From a virus, in the IMG/VR virus record IMGVR_UViG_3300029286_001586, positions 1-64,000 of that record: a DNA stretch of 64,000 nt; one strand, 5' to 3'. Of the stretch, positions 8,542-17,752 are shown piece after piece; position 1 is the stretch's first letter; each line of letters starts with the position of its first letter. The position numbers and the translations under genes are program-made. Under the pieces are notes generated by a model. That model was not told the origin of the DNA. It did not search any database and saw only the letters and a program-made list of their open reading frames with translations.

Positions 8542-9179
8542 TAGATAAAAATAAAAACAAGATAGCTCAGTTGGGATGTTGTGATAGTCTTTGGGGGAGA
8601 ACATGGTATTCTGAATGGAAGAATGACGATGATAGATTGCGTCTTAAATTTATATTAACAAATCTCAAAGGAAAGTCTGTATTGGATTTAGGTTGTAGTG
8701 ACGGAATTATTTCGATAGAAGCAGCAAGACAAGGGTTATTTTCTGTTGGTGTTAATATGAATTCTAAAGAACTTGAAATGGCACACGCTTTTCTTGAAAA
8801 AGAGGACGAGTATGTAAAGAACAGGGCAACATTTCTTACACATGATATTGAAGACTTTGAAACATCTGCGTCATTTGACAATATTATTTGTGCTGAAGTA
8901 TTAGAACATCAGGTTGACCCAGAAGTTATAGTTAGAAAGATACACGAAATTGCCGACAACAGTACGAACATAATTATAACTGTTCCAAATAGAAATGTTA
9001 AAGAAGGATATAACGCAAGATGGGAACTTGCAGGAATTCATATTCAATTTTTTAATATTGATAGTTTATCTGCGTTATTGGGAAAGTATTTTAGTAACAT
9101 AACATTTTCAAGTCTTTATGATGATGGAAAAATACACGATGCTCCTTTCCTATTGGTAGTAGTTAATGGAAAAAAATAA
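8538..9179 (+). CDS. SAM-dependent methyltransferase (Methyltransf_11/23 type)
   Basis: 213 aa. V-L-D-L-G-C-S-D-G-I motif I (about residues 49-58), C-A-E-V-L-E-H-Q motif (about 118-125), and V-P-N-R-N after it, as in UbiG-like methyltransferases of polysaccharide loci. ATGA overlap with the upstream fusion. Substrate unknown; sugar or lipid-linked glycan is likely from context. Confidence 0.83.
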   Translation: MIDKNKNKIAQLGCCDSLWGRTWYSEWKNDDDRLRLKFILTNLKGKSVLDLGCSDGIISIEAARQGLFSVGVNMNSKELEMAHAFLEKEDEYVKNRATFLTHDIEDFETSASFDNIICAEVLEHQVDPEVIVRKIHEIADNSTNIIITVPNRNVKEGYNARWELAGIHIQFFNIDSLSALLGKYFSNITFSSLYDDGKIHDAPFLLVVVNGKK

Positions 9180-9570
9180 AATCAAAAATATTATATCAAA
9201 ATGGAAACCTGTTCTTGGTTTGAGTGATTGGGATATAAAACATAAGCTCATAAACCAAAAACAAAACGAATTTAAAGAACAGACGGCAATCGCATATATA
9301 AAATATGATTGTCTTAGGAAAATGGCTTGTATTTTTGTAGCGAAGTCAAAAAGGGTTGATAGATGCAAACTCGAAGAAGTCGTTTTACATGAAATCCTAC
9401 ATCTAAGATATTACGGGGTAAAGGAATGTTTCGATGAGATAGTTAATAACTATGTTAGAAGTAAAAAGACAAGAAAAATATATCAGGAACAATTATCTAC
9501 AAGAATAGAAATTCTTATAAATGATACTGCAAAAATGTTGATTAGTGGAGGAAAACAAAATGGTGTGTAA
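9166..9570 (+). CDS. Putative zinc metalloprotease-like protein
   Basis: 134 aa. V-L-H-E-I-L-H-L-R (about residues 76-84) is a His-Glu-x-x-His zinc site with flanking hydrophobic residues as in SprT/peptidase-like phage proteins, followed by E-C-F-D-E-I-V-N (candidate third ligand). The N-terminus has K-W-K-P-V-L-G-L-S-D-W, a pattern common in this phage family. No signal peptide. Position inside the sugar island is odd. Proteolytic activity is not proven by the motif. Confidence 0.6.
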   Translation: MEKNKIKNIISKWKPVLGLSDWDIKHKLINQKQNEFKEQTAIAYIKYDCLRKMACIFVAKSKRVDRCKLEEVVLHEILHLRYYGVKECFDEIVNNYVRSKKTRKIYQEQLSTRIEILINDTAKMLISGGKQNGV

Positions 9571-11965
9571 AGTTTGTGGAGGAGAAAACATAAAAGAAAA
9601 CATATTTTCATGGAATACAATTCAATATGACAAATGTGAGTGTGGTATTGTATTTAAACATGATATGACTCTTGAATCTCACTACACTAATGATGATTCA
9701 TATAGAGATTATATGTTCAGAGAGGCACAAATGTATGAAGATTTTGAGAGTAAGATACTTTATCTGAAAAGAATTAAAAAATCAGGAAGTCTTCTTGATG
9801 TCGGTTGCAATTATGGATTACTTATGAATGTTGCAAAGGATTATGGATATGAAGTGAATGGAATAGAGCCTTCTCTTTCTTGTGTTAGATATGGCAAAGA
9901 GCGATTTGGATTTAATATAATTTGGGGTGTTCTTGAAGAACCCACAAAACAGAAATATGATATCATAACATTTAATCATGTTTTAGAACATACAATAGAC
10001 CCTATAAAAGTTCTGAGAGCAGCAAATCTTTCTCTTAATGAAGACGGGATAGTTCTTATTGCGTTTCCAAATTTTGGATGTGAGGAAGCGCAAAAGAATC
10101 CTACTACTTGGCCAACGCTTTGTCCTCATACGCATAATTGGCAGTTTACATTGGAAACAGCTTCGGCGGTACTAATGGCAGCAGGGTTTGATGTTATAAG
10201 CAATCCAGAACTTACAGGCAATCTTGTGTTGATTGGGAGAAAAGCACAGGTGGGGGCTTATCCTGTTGTTGATATTAAGAGACACGAAAGAGACCATGTA
10301 GATATCATTCTTCCAATATATAACGGGGATTATACAAAGACCTTTGTAAAAGAATTATATGAAACCGCAGATTATCCTTTTAAACTTTACATAATAGACG
10401 ATTGTTCTAATGATGGTATTGCTGACTATATTAAAACAGAAGTTCTTCCTAAACACAAAGAAATTGTTTATATTAGGAACGAAGAAAATCTTGGATTTTT
10501 AAAAACAGTCAATGTTGGCATTAGAGCATCGGAAAATGATTTTGTATTGATAGCAAATAACGATTTAAGGTTTCTGAGAAAAGGATGGCTTTCAACAACG
10601 GTCAATACACTCAAAAATAATAAAGATATTGGAGCGGTGGGCATAGAATACTTACATAGTGACGTTGATTTTGTTACGATGTGTTATTTTATGACGAAAA
10701 GAAGCATCTTGGATAGAATTGGATATCTCGATGAGTCTTTTGCGCCTGGAGTATTTGAAGATGTAGAATTTTGCACTCGTTTGCAACTTATGGGATATGG
10801 TTGTGTTGCAATAGACATTCCTGTTGCTCATTTAAATAATAACGGACCGCAGCAAAACATTACCAAAGAAAAACTTACCGAAATAAATAGACAGAAGTTT
10901 CTTGCTAAATATAATTTTGTTCACAGAGATTTCAAAATAGTATTTCATATGAACAATCAGCTATGGGTTGGAGGCATTGAGGAAGTTATAAAAAATCTTA
11001 TAAAATACAAAGACGAAGGATATGAAGTTATTGTTGCGTCCCCTCAAGACGGTCGTATGGCAAAAGAAATGAGAGATTATGGAGCAACTGTTTTTATTGG
11101 AAATTTCACAAAAATATACAATTTAATAAATATAATAAAACCAGATATAATTCATACGCACACTTCTGGTTTGCTCACATATGGAAATCATTTGGCTAAT
11201 TTAATAGTTCCGAAACCTATTCGAGTTGAGACAATTCATTCTCCAGGAACGAACAATGCAACCGAAGATAAATTAGATGCTCTAGTTTCGGTTAGTAATG
11301 ATACATTTTTGAGACAGAACTTTAGTAGAACAGTTGAGATATTAAATGGCGTTGATTTTGATAAGTGTAAAAGAGAAGAAATAGGGAAACCTAAAGAAAC
11401 AAATAAAATAGTAATTGGAAAAACATGCAGAATGGCTAAAGATAAAAAGGTTCTTGATTTTATTTTGGCTGCATATTATCTGACAGAAAAATATAAAAAC
11501 ACAAAATATAATTTGGAGTTTCATTTGGTCGGAGACGATAGCACAAAAATTTATAGAGACAAATGTGTATTATTTGCAAAGCAGCTTGGACTCGGAAATC
11601 TTTTCTTCTATCCAGAAACCAGAGAAACTTCTTTTATGAATGGTTGGGATATAGGCTTAGCTCCGACATGGAGCGAGGGATTTGGTATATCAACGGCAGA
11701 GATGGTTGCATTTGGTTTGCCAGTAGTGACATATAATTGTTTTGCCAATCCAGAAATAGTTTTAGACGGAATTAATGGATTTTTAGTTGATGTTGATGAT
11801 ATAAATGGTTTGGTTGAAAAAACATCCAATCTAATCGAAAATAAAGAATTGAGACTTCAGATGGGAGAAAATGGGTTATCCCACATACAAAATTTTGATG
11901 CAAGAAATATGTCGAAAGAATATTACGATTTATATAATAAACTACTAGGAGAAAAAGTTGGGTAA
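9560..11965 (+). CDS. Trifunctional methyltransferase-GT2-GT4 protein
   Basis: 801 aa from the ATG at 9560, chosen because GGAGGA lies 7 nt upstream. Starts with a zinc finger (C-x-x-C, C-E-C) and methyltransferase (D-V-G-C-N-Y-G, H-V-L-E-H) as in Methyltransf_23 enzymes, residues 1-about 225. A GT2 domain (about 245-460) has I-D-D-C-S-N-D, N-L-G-F-L-K-T and A-N-N-D-L. A GT4 domain (about 470-790) has N-Q-L-W-V-G-G-I-E-E, G-K-T-C-R and W-S-E-G-F-G-I-S-T-A-E-M. Three catalytic domains in one chain is unusual. Confidence 0.85.
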   Translation: MVCKVCGGENIKENIFSWNTIQYDKCECGIVFKHDMTLESHYTNDDSYRDYMFREAQMYEDFESKILYLKRIKKSGSLLDVGCNYGLLMNVAKDYGYEVNGIEPSLSCVRYGKERFGFNIIWGVLEEPTKQKYDIITFNHVLEHTIDPIKVLRAANLSLNEDGIVLIAFPNFGCEEAQKNPTTWPTLCPHTHNWQFTLETASAVLMAAGFDVISNPELTGNLVLIGRKAQVGAYPVVDIKRHERDHVDIILPIYNGDYTKTFVKELYETADYPFKLYIIDDCSNDGIADYIKTEVLPKHKEIVYIRNEENLGFLKTVNVGIRASENDFVLIANNDLRFLRKGWLSTTVNTLKNNKDIGAVGIEYLHSDVDFVTMCYFMTKRSILDRIGYLDESFAPGVFEDVEFCTRLQLMGYGCVAIDIPVAHLNNNGPQQNITKEKLTEINRQKFLAKYNFVHRDFKIVFHMNNQLWVGGIEEVIKNLIKYKDEGYEVIVASPQDGRMAKEMRDYGATVFIGNFTKIYNLINIIKPDIIHTHTSGLLTYGNHLANLIVPKPIRVETIHSPGTNNATEDKLDALVSVSNDTFLRQNFSRTVEILNGVDFDKCKREEIGKPKETNKIVIGKTCRMAKDKKVLDFILAAYYLTEKYKNTKYNLEFHLVGDDSTKIYRDKCVLFAKQLGLGNLFFYPETRETSFMNGWDIGLAPTWSEGFGISTAEMVAFGLPVVTYNCFANPEIVLDGINGFLVDVDDINGLVEKTSNLIENKELRLQMGENGLSHIQNFDARNMSKEYYDLYNKLLGEKVG

Positions 11966-12668
11966 TCAACATTTATGTACGATTTGTCATAAGCTGCTTG
12001 CTAAGAGAGATTGGGTGGGAGGGATTTGTGAAAAGTGTGCTAATCCAAGTACAGAGGTTCTTTTGTATGATTCTAAAGTAATACTTCATGTCAAGAATAA
12101 AGAAGAACGGAGTTTGTTAGAGGGGTGGGCAAAAGACTACAACGAAATCGAGTTCGATGTTCCTGACCCATATAATGATATATCAGCACTTCTTCTCTAT
12201 CGTTTAGAAACATATAGGATAGGAAAATCTCTTGTCAATGTCAAAGATGAAGCAGAAAGAAAGAAACTCCACGAATCACTTAATTATTCCACAAATCAGA
12301 TAGAAGGAATTCAGAAGAAGATAGGAATAACTAGAGACAAAATTCAAAAGAGAAAAGGTTCTGCCGAAGTAATGTTCCCCCAGCTTATGAAAGAATTCGC
12401 AAAATACAGAGCGGAGCATCAACACGTTTTTAGAGGAATGGCAGTATGCACTAAGTGTAATGAGAGGATAATCGTTAAGAGCTTTCTTCCCACATTTGAA
12501 CAGTGGTCAATAAAAAAACTGGAAGACCTGGCAGTACAACACACAGACTCACAAACACTTATTAATCAGTATAGAAAACATATTGAAGCATTTGGGAACC
12601 CAGAGCAATATAGCGAAGAAATCAGGAGATTGATTGAAAATGTCACAGATGCAGATAATCAGGAATAA
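11958..12668 (+). CDS. Zinc-finger protein, candidate terminase small subunit
   Basis: 236 aa from a TTG preceded by AGGAGAAA. N-terminal C-T-I-C...C-E-K-C zinc knuckle, a long helical middle (residues 85-150, coiled-coil-like with R/K/E repeats), then a second C-T-K-C. It ends 2 bases before the large terminase gene, the usual place of the small subunit that recognises phage DNA. The family assignment is by position and by DNA-binding-like features only. Confidence 0.5.
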   Translation: MGNQHLCTICHKLLAKRDWVGGICEKCANPSTEVLLYDSKVILHVKNKEERSLLEGWAKDYNEIEFDVPDPYNDISALLLYRLETYRIGKSLVNVKDEAERKKLHESLNYSTNQIEGIQKKIGITRDKIQKRKGSAEVMFPQLMKEFAKYRAEHQHVFRGMAVCTKCNERIIVKSFLPTFEQWSIKKLEDLAVQHTDSQTLINQYRKHIEAFGNPEQYSEEIRRLIENVTDADNQE

Positions 12669-12670
12669 CA

Positions 12671-15274
12671 TTGGCAAAATATAAAACGAAAATTGACGCC
12701 GATTTCCTTTATCTGTTGTCGTGTTTTTATGACCCCGCTTCTTTCTTCGAGTTCTTTAATTCGCAGGAACATACAAAAGACGGCAAGCCATATGAGCTTA
12801 TGCAGCCGTTTCTTGATTACTCATATTCTCGTCTTATAAAAAATCATAGGTGCTTGGCTTCTTCTCGTAATTGCCAAAAAACAACATTGCTAGAGAACGA
12901 AACGCTCCAAGACGCTTTAACAAGAGTTGACCAGAAGACAGGATTTATTGTTCCTTCGGAAAAGCACATGATTGAGGTAGCAGAAAATCTTGTGAGAAAA
13001 ACCCAGACATATCCTCTACTTAAACTTTTCTTCAAAGATTGGTATGTTAAAAATAGATACATGCAGTTCCATACTGGTCACATGATTGAGTTCAGGATAA
13101 TGGGACATGATTATACAGGAGAAAAATCAGCAATCGCTTTACACTGTCTTGATGGGGACCAAGAAGTGTTGTTTTATGACGGAACCAAGATGAAGATAAA
13201 GGATGTTGTTGAGAATAAAGTTTCTAAGAGGGTTGTATCATATTCGCATCATTTAGGTAAAATTGAGGCAAGTAATATTGTTAATTGGTTTAAATTCAAG
13301 AATCATAAAGACGTTTCTGAAGAAGTAATTGAAATTGTTTTAGATAATAACGAAAAAATTGTTTGTACGAATGAACACATGTTTCAAACTGCAAGAACAA
13401 GCAAGACTTTTATTCCTGCAAAATATCTTTATATTAACGACAAACTATACAAAAATATTTCATTTAATTGTAAAGTAGTCGAATGGTGGAATGACAACAA
13501 AAGAACAGATGAATATATAAGAGGCTTGCTCTTAGGAGACGGAAGCATTTCTCGTCACAAATCGACGCATAATGCAAGAATTAAAGTGTGTCATTGTTCT
13601 AAACAAAAAGAATATTTGGATTTACAGAAAAACATGTTTTCTGATGTGGGTTATAGTGAGTATAATAGCATTACAGAATACAAGTCTCATGTATTTTCGG
13701 TGCAGAGTCGATGCTCAGAGAAGTTTAATAAATATCATGATGAACTGATAATCGGCGGTAAAAAGACGGTAACACAGAAATATCTTAATAAACTTACCCC
13801 GCTTTCTATTGCTGTATGGTATATGGATGATGGGAGCCTATCTGGAGATTCTTTGAGGTTAGCCACTCACGGATTTTCAAAGGAAGAAAATGATTTAATT
13901 TCTGAATATTTCAAAGATAAATGGGATATAGATAATGCAGTAATGGAAGATAAAAGAAAAAATTTGTTTTTTATCTATTTAAAAGATATTGATAAATTTT
14001 TGAAACTCATTGGTCCGTATATACCAACATGTATGCGATATAAACTTAGCAGAATTGTTTATGTTGGAATAAAATCATTAAATCGAATAAAATATGATAA
14101 GCCAGTTTATGATATAGAAGTTGAGACAAATCATAACTATTTCATTAATGGAATTCTTTGCCATAATTGCCAAAAAAATGTAGTTGACGAATCACAGAAT
14201 ATCCCAAAAGAATATTTACAGCAGTTGACCCCAGGTTCGACACAAGGTTTTGAATATTTAATAGCGGGAGTTTCAAACAACATACGAACAACCGCTTTAT
14301 GGTATGGCGTAGCAGACCCTATGTTTGTTTATCTACGCTATGCAATGTATGAGGGACCAAACTGGTCAGATGATATGGATAAGATGATGCAAGAGCAGAC
14401 TGGTGGCAAAGAAACACAGGGATGGAAGACGCTTGTTGAGGGCAGATGGGGTGAGAGAGCCTTTAATGTGTTTCCGATGAACAAGATTTGGGAAGCATCA
14501 ATGATGTTTCAAAAAAACAAACATCTATATTCAAACCAGATATTCCATGACATGACTACAAACGAACTTCTATCTAAATTGGTTCTTCCTGCGTTAGATG
14601 GAAAATTTTGCGAATATATTTTGGGAGTTGATGTGGGAGGAAATTCAAATAATTCTCCTTCTGAAATTGAAGTTTGGGGTCTTAAAATTAGGGGAGATAA
14701 GTTGGGTTGGATTCTTGTTTATAAATTGTCATTATACAACATAGGTACTGTTATTCAGTCTGAAATAGTTGATTATATAGCATCTTATTTTAATGTAAAT
14801 GGATTAGGTATTGATGCTCAAACAGTGGGTTCTGATTTATATAGAAACCTTACTGAAGGCAAAGTAATTTCGGACCCAGCCAAAGTAGAACGATATAAGA
14901 ATATATGCAAACCATTTATCATGAACTCAATGGTAGTTGTCGATAAATTATTTAACAAGCAGAAGCAAAAAGACGAAGAACTAAAACAACCTGTTAAGAT
15001 GAAAGCGACAATACTACTTCAAGAGTTGTTCAGACAAAATCTTATAGAGCTTCCTGGCGTAAAAGAGATAATGGAGTCATTTCAGGCAGAAACATGGCAG
15101 TCTAATAGGCAAAGAATAGGCGGAATGACATATATGAACGATAAGAACGAACATTTAGTAGATGCTGCTAGAATGGCTGTTATGGCTAGATGGACAATAG
15201 AGCAAGAAGGACTGCTACCACAGGAAGCAGAAGCAAGAGATATCCCAGGACCAAATATCAGGAGAATGAAATGA
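12671..15274 (+). CDS. terL: Terminase large subunit with intein
   Basis: 867 aa precursor; 526 aa after removal of the intein at residues 159-499. Motor that packages DNA: ATPase domain with a degenerate P-loop S-R-N-C-Q-K-T-T (65-72; Gln where Gly is usual) and Walker B V-V-D-E (D506, E507) six to seven residues after the splice point; nuclease domain with G-V-D-V-G-G, G-I-D-A-Q-T and H-L-V-D-A-A-R acidic positions. TTG start. Overlaps the next small zinc-ribbon gene by ATGA. Portal follows within 450 bp. Confidence 0.93.
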   Translation: MAKYKTKIDADFLYLLSCFYDPASFFEFFNSQEHTKDGKPYELMQPFLDYSYSRLIKNHRCLASSRNCQKTTLLENETLQDALTRVDQKTGFIVPSEKHMIEVAENLVRKTQTYPLLKLFFKDWYVKNRYMQFHTGHMIEFRIMGHDYTGEKSAIALHCLDGDQEVLFYDGTKMKIKDVVENKVSKRVVSYSHHLGKIEASNIVNWFKFKNHKDVSEEVIEIVLDNNEKIVCTNEHMFQTARTSKTFIPAKYLYINDKLYKNISFNCKVVEWWNDNKRTDEYIRGLLLGDGSISRHKSTHNARIKVCHCSKQKEYLDLQKNMFSDVGYSEYNSITEYKSHVFSVQSRCSEKFNKYHDELIIGGKKTVTQKYLNKLTPLSIAVWYMDDGSLSGDSLRLATHGFSKEENDLISEYFKDKWDIDNAVMEDKRKNLFFIYLKDIDKFLKLIGPYIPTCMRYKLSRIVYVGIKSLNRIKYDKPVYDIEVETNHNYFINGILCHNCQKNVVDESQNIPKEYLQQLTPGSTQGFEYLIAGVSNNIRTTALWYGVADPMFVYLRYAMYEGPNWSDDMDKMMQEQTGGKETQGWKTLVEGRWGERAFNVFPMNKIWEASMMFQKNKHLYSNQIFHDMTTNELLSKLVLPALDGKFCEYILGVDVGGNSNNSPSEIEVWGLKIRGDKLGWILVYKLSLYNIGTVIQSEIVDYIASYFNVNGLGIDAQTVGSDLYRNLTEGKVISDPAKVERYKNICKPFIMNSMVVVDKLFNKQKQKDEELKQPVKMKATILLQELFRQNLIELPGVKEIMESFQAETWQSNRQRIGGMTYMNDKNEHLVDAARMAVMARWTIEQEGLLPQEAEARDIPGPNIRRMK
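13145..14167 (+). mobile_element. Intein with LAGLIDADG homing endonuclease (in TerL)
   Basis: 341 aa, precursor residues 159-499. Begins with Cys (C-L-D-G-D-Q-E-V, block A), has the block B C-T-N-E-H motif, two LAGLIDADG-type motifs (L-L-L-G-D-G-S and V-W-Y-M-D-D-G), then block F V-Y-D-I-E-V and block G ending in His-Asn before Cys+1. All splicing residues are present, so it should splice. Inserted just before Walker B of the ATPase. Confidence 0.93.
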
Positions 15275-15384
15275 TTTCGTTGTGTAAAAAGTGCTGGTGT
15301 ATGACAAAGAATAAAAAAGTAAAAGGGACAAAGAATGATTGGGTTTGCGGTAAATGCGGAGCAAAGAAAGATAGGATAAAATGA
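15271..15384 (+). CDS. Zinc-ribbon miniprotein
   Basis: 37 aa; ATG at 15271 overlaps the terminase stop (ATGA) and has AGGAG upstream. C-K-K-C-W-C near the start and C-G-K-C-G-A near the end make a small zinc ribbon with a basic linker. Too small for an enzyme; DNA- or protein-binding is a guess. Confidence 0.65.
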   Translation: MISLCKKCWCMTKNKKVKGTKNDWVCGKCGAKKDRIK

Positions 15385-15650
15385 GACCAAAAAGTGACTG
15401 GAGACCAGACTATGACAAGGAATTGATTGAAACATATAGAAAAGAACACCCCGAACTTATTAAACAAATGGAAAAAGAAGTTCTTCAAGAGAATAAAAAA
15501 ACAACAAAAGAACACTTAAAAATTATAATAGATAAAATGATTTTGCCACCAGTATTAGAGCGTTCAGAAAGGGATGATACATGGAATGGTCGTAATGTAA
15601 TACCTCTTTCTCAGGTTTCTGAAAATATAATAATTAATAAAATAGCGTAA
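15381..15650 (+). CDS. Hypothetical protein
   Basis: 89 aa, unknown. Highly charged (many Lys/Glu), predicted helical from residue 15 to 55, with an E-R-S-E-R-D-D-T-W-N motif after it. Overlaps the upstream zinc ribbon by 4 bases. Located between terminase and portal. Confidence 0.6.
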   Translation: MRPKSDWRPDYDKELIETYRKEHPELIKQMEKEVLQENKKTTKEHLKIIIDKMILPPVLERSERDDTWNGRNVIPLSQVSENIIINKIA

Positions 15651-15705
15651 GGACGCCAAAAATTGTAAATAAATTTGGCTTTATGTGGGCATAATATGAG
15701 AAGCA

Positions 15706-17319
15706 ATGACTAAAACAAATAACTTGAAACAAAATGGTCCAGGCTTCGTTCGTAAAACAAATTCTCAATATGATAAACAAATGGATGCTTTCCGAAGCTC
15801 CATAGGTAATCTATTTACTTCAAATGACCCCACGCTATCTTCACAAGGCAAAGTCGAAAAGCTCATGCAGCAAGGATATTGGGGAGATGTAATAAAATCT
15901 CTCAAAATATACGAATCCGACGCTGTTATTAAAAAACTAATAGATGAAAGCACTTACTGTGCAAACACAAAAGTAATGTTTTCATCTACTGATGATGAGA
16001 AAACCAAAGAAGTATATGAGGAATGGGCAAAACGAATAAACGAAGATGTCCCTAATGTAATTCCTGGTATTAATACTGTTGCTGAATGGATATTACTTTC
16101 TTTACTTAAAACAGGAATGGCTGTTCCTGATTTTGAATGGCAAGACATTGATATCAATGGCGAAATATATACGCTTCCAATGAAACTCAATGTTCATCCT
16201 ACCCTTGCAGTTAAATTAAAATCAAGTCCTCTTAAATTTGGTTATGAAGAAGTATGGCTTGGTTTAAATATTACTTCAGATGATTTCAAGAAAGAAACAG
16301 CAAATGCAGACCAATCATATTTAGTAAAATATGTCGAAATGGTCCCAGGAAATTCCCCTTATGGCGGAAAAGTTCTTAATGAAGTATGGCACGATAAAGC
16401 ACAAACAAAAAACACAATACTTTGTGTTAAGAAGCCCAACGCCTTTGCCCTAAAGTATAAATGGTCAGCACAAGACACGACATATTATCCTATTCCTCCT
16501 CTTAAAGCGTTGTTTGCTCCTATTGCAATGAAGCACAAGCTCCAAGAAGCGGATATGTCCTTACTTCAGAGAGTAATCAGTAGGATTATACATGTCAAAG
16601 TTGGCGATAAGGACAATCCTCCGAAACCAGACATCGTTGATAAAGACGGAAATGTGACTAAAAAAGGAACACTCACACTTTATTCAGAAATGTGGCAAGA
16701 AGGCGAAGGCACACAAATATTCACTACTGATTATACAGTGTCAATTGAAGATAAAATACCAGACTTGGAGTTAGTTCTAAATCAGGCAAAGTATATACCC
16801 TCTCTTATGGAAATAATGGGAGCTTTTGGTATCATGCAAGACCCAGACTCTAAAGTGGGGTCTGCTCCTCATGCACAACTTAATTTGACTAAATATGAGA
16901 AATATCTCGAAGACTTGCAAAAAATAGTTATCGGATATATTAAATGGTTATGCAAAGAAATAGATAAAAAGAATCCGAAGATAAAAAAACCGTCTAATAT
17001 AGTAATGAATCCCCCCTATATCGATACTGCAACACAGAAATCTCTAGCTGATTTATTTAAAATGGGAGCAGTAGATATTTATACCCTTCTTGAATCTATT
17101 GATTTGGACCCGACACAGATTAAAGCCAGGAAAGAAAAACAGCTTGGTGATAATATGACGAACGGAGAGAATGTTTGGAGTCCGCCAACATCTCTTGTTC
17201 AAATCGCAAAAGACAAAAATGGTTCTATGAAAGAAGAATTTTCTGAAGATTCGGAACCAGGACGCCCCACGAAAAAAGAAAAAACAGACGAAATGCAGTC
17301 AGAAGAAATAAAACAGTAG
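15706..17319 (+). CDS. Portal protein
   Basis: 537 aa, typical length. The dodecameric portal is the DNA channel at one capsid vertex. Seen: an E-W-I-L-L-S-L-L-K-T-G and D-F-E-W-Q-D segment early, a P-I-P-P-L-K-A-L-F-A-P-I stretch before the long stem-helix region, a T-L-T-L-Y-S-E-M-W segment, and the S-A-P-H-A-Q-L-N-L-T near the C-terminal helix, as in DUF935/Mu gp29-type portals. Stop is TAG, then GGAGATAACAATG for the next gene. Confidence 0.85.
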   Translation: MTKTNNLKQNGPGFVRKTNSQYDKQMDAFRSSIGNLFTSNDPTLSSQGKVEKLMQQGYWGDVIKSLKIYESDAVIKKLIDESTYCANTKVMFSSTDDEKTKEVYEEWAKRINEDVPNVIPGINTVAEWILLSLLKTGMAVPDFEWQDIDINGEIYTLPMKLNVHPTLAVKLKSSPLKFGYEEVWLGLNITSDDFKKETANADQSYLVKYVEMVPGNSPYGGKVLNEVWHDKAQTKNTILCVKKPNAFALKYKWSAQDTTYYPIPPLKALFAPIAMKHKLQEADMSLLQRVISRIIHVKVGDKDNPPKPDIVDKDGNVTKKGTLTLYSEMWQEGEGTQIFTTDYTVSIEDKIPDLELVLNQAKYIPSLMEIMGAFGIMQDPDSKVGSAPHAQLNLTKYEKYLEDLQKIVIGYIKWLCKEIDKKNPKIKKPSNIVMNPPYIDTATQKSLADLFKMGAVDIYTLLESIDLDPTQIKARKEKQLGDNMTNGENVWSPPTSLVQIAKDKNGSMKEEFSEDSEPGRPTKKEKTDEMQSEEIKQ

Positions 17320-17329
17320 GGAGATAACA

Positions 17330-17749
17330 ATGCCAGGATATCCGAAGAATTTTTTAGCTAATTGGGTTGCACAGGCTTCACCAAAAGCCATGATTGACCA
17401 ACTGGAAGACAATATAGAAGTTGTTGTTGATGAACTCGCTTCTGGTCTGCTGGGTTACGAACCTGATATAACAACGAATAGTTTAAGTGGAAGCATGATA
17501 CTCAATGCTACTATTGGTTCATCAAAAATTGTCGTAGCAGATTGGGCGACGAAACAGAACGCAATAGCTCTCAGTTCATTGTCTGGTGTTTATTTGGCAG
17601 ATGGAAGCGTTCTTGCAAGAAAAACAGATTTTTTGACTGTTGGCGTGTCTGGGTTATCTTTAGGAAAATTCGGTCCATTAAGGGACGCTGATGGAGTAAA
17701 TGTTTATTTATATATTAGTGGAGGGGCAGTACAAACAAGTAGGACATAA
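17330..17749 (+). CDS. Hypothetical structural protein
   Basis: 139 aa, strong ribosome site (GGGAG). First 35 residues are helical; the remainder is Ser/Gly/Val-rich beta-type (S-L-S-G-S-M-I, S-G-V-Y-L-A-D-G-S) like decoration or adaptor domains. Between portal and protease/scaffold. No family recognised. Confidence 0.6.
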   Translation: MPGYPKNFLANWVAQASPKAMIDQLEDNIEVVVDELASGLLGYEPDITTNSLSGSMILNATIGSSKIVVADWATKQNAIALSSLSGVYLADGSVLARKTDFLTVGVSGLSLGKFGPLRDADGVNVYLYISGGAVQTSRT

Positions 17750-17752
17750 AAT

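Noticed and set aside
13145-14167. Group I intron with homing endonuclease
   Set aside because: The insert is in frame with protein-splicing motifs and Cys...His-Asn-Cys ends, so it is an intein.
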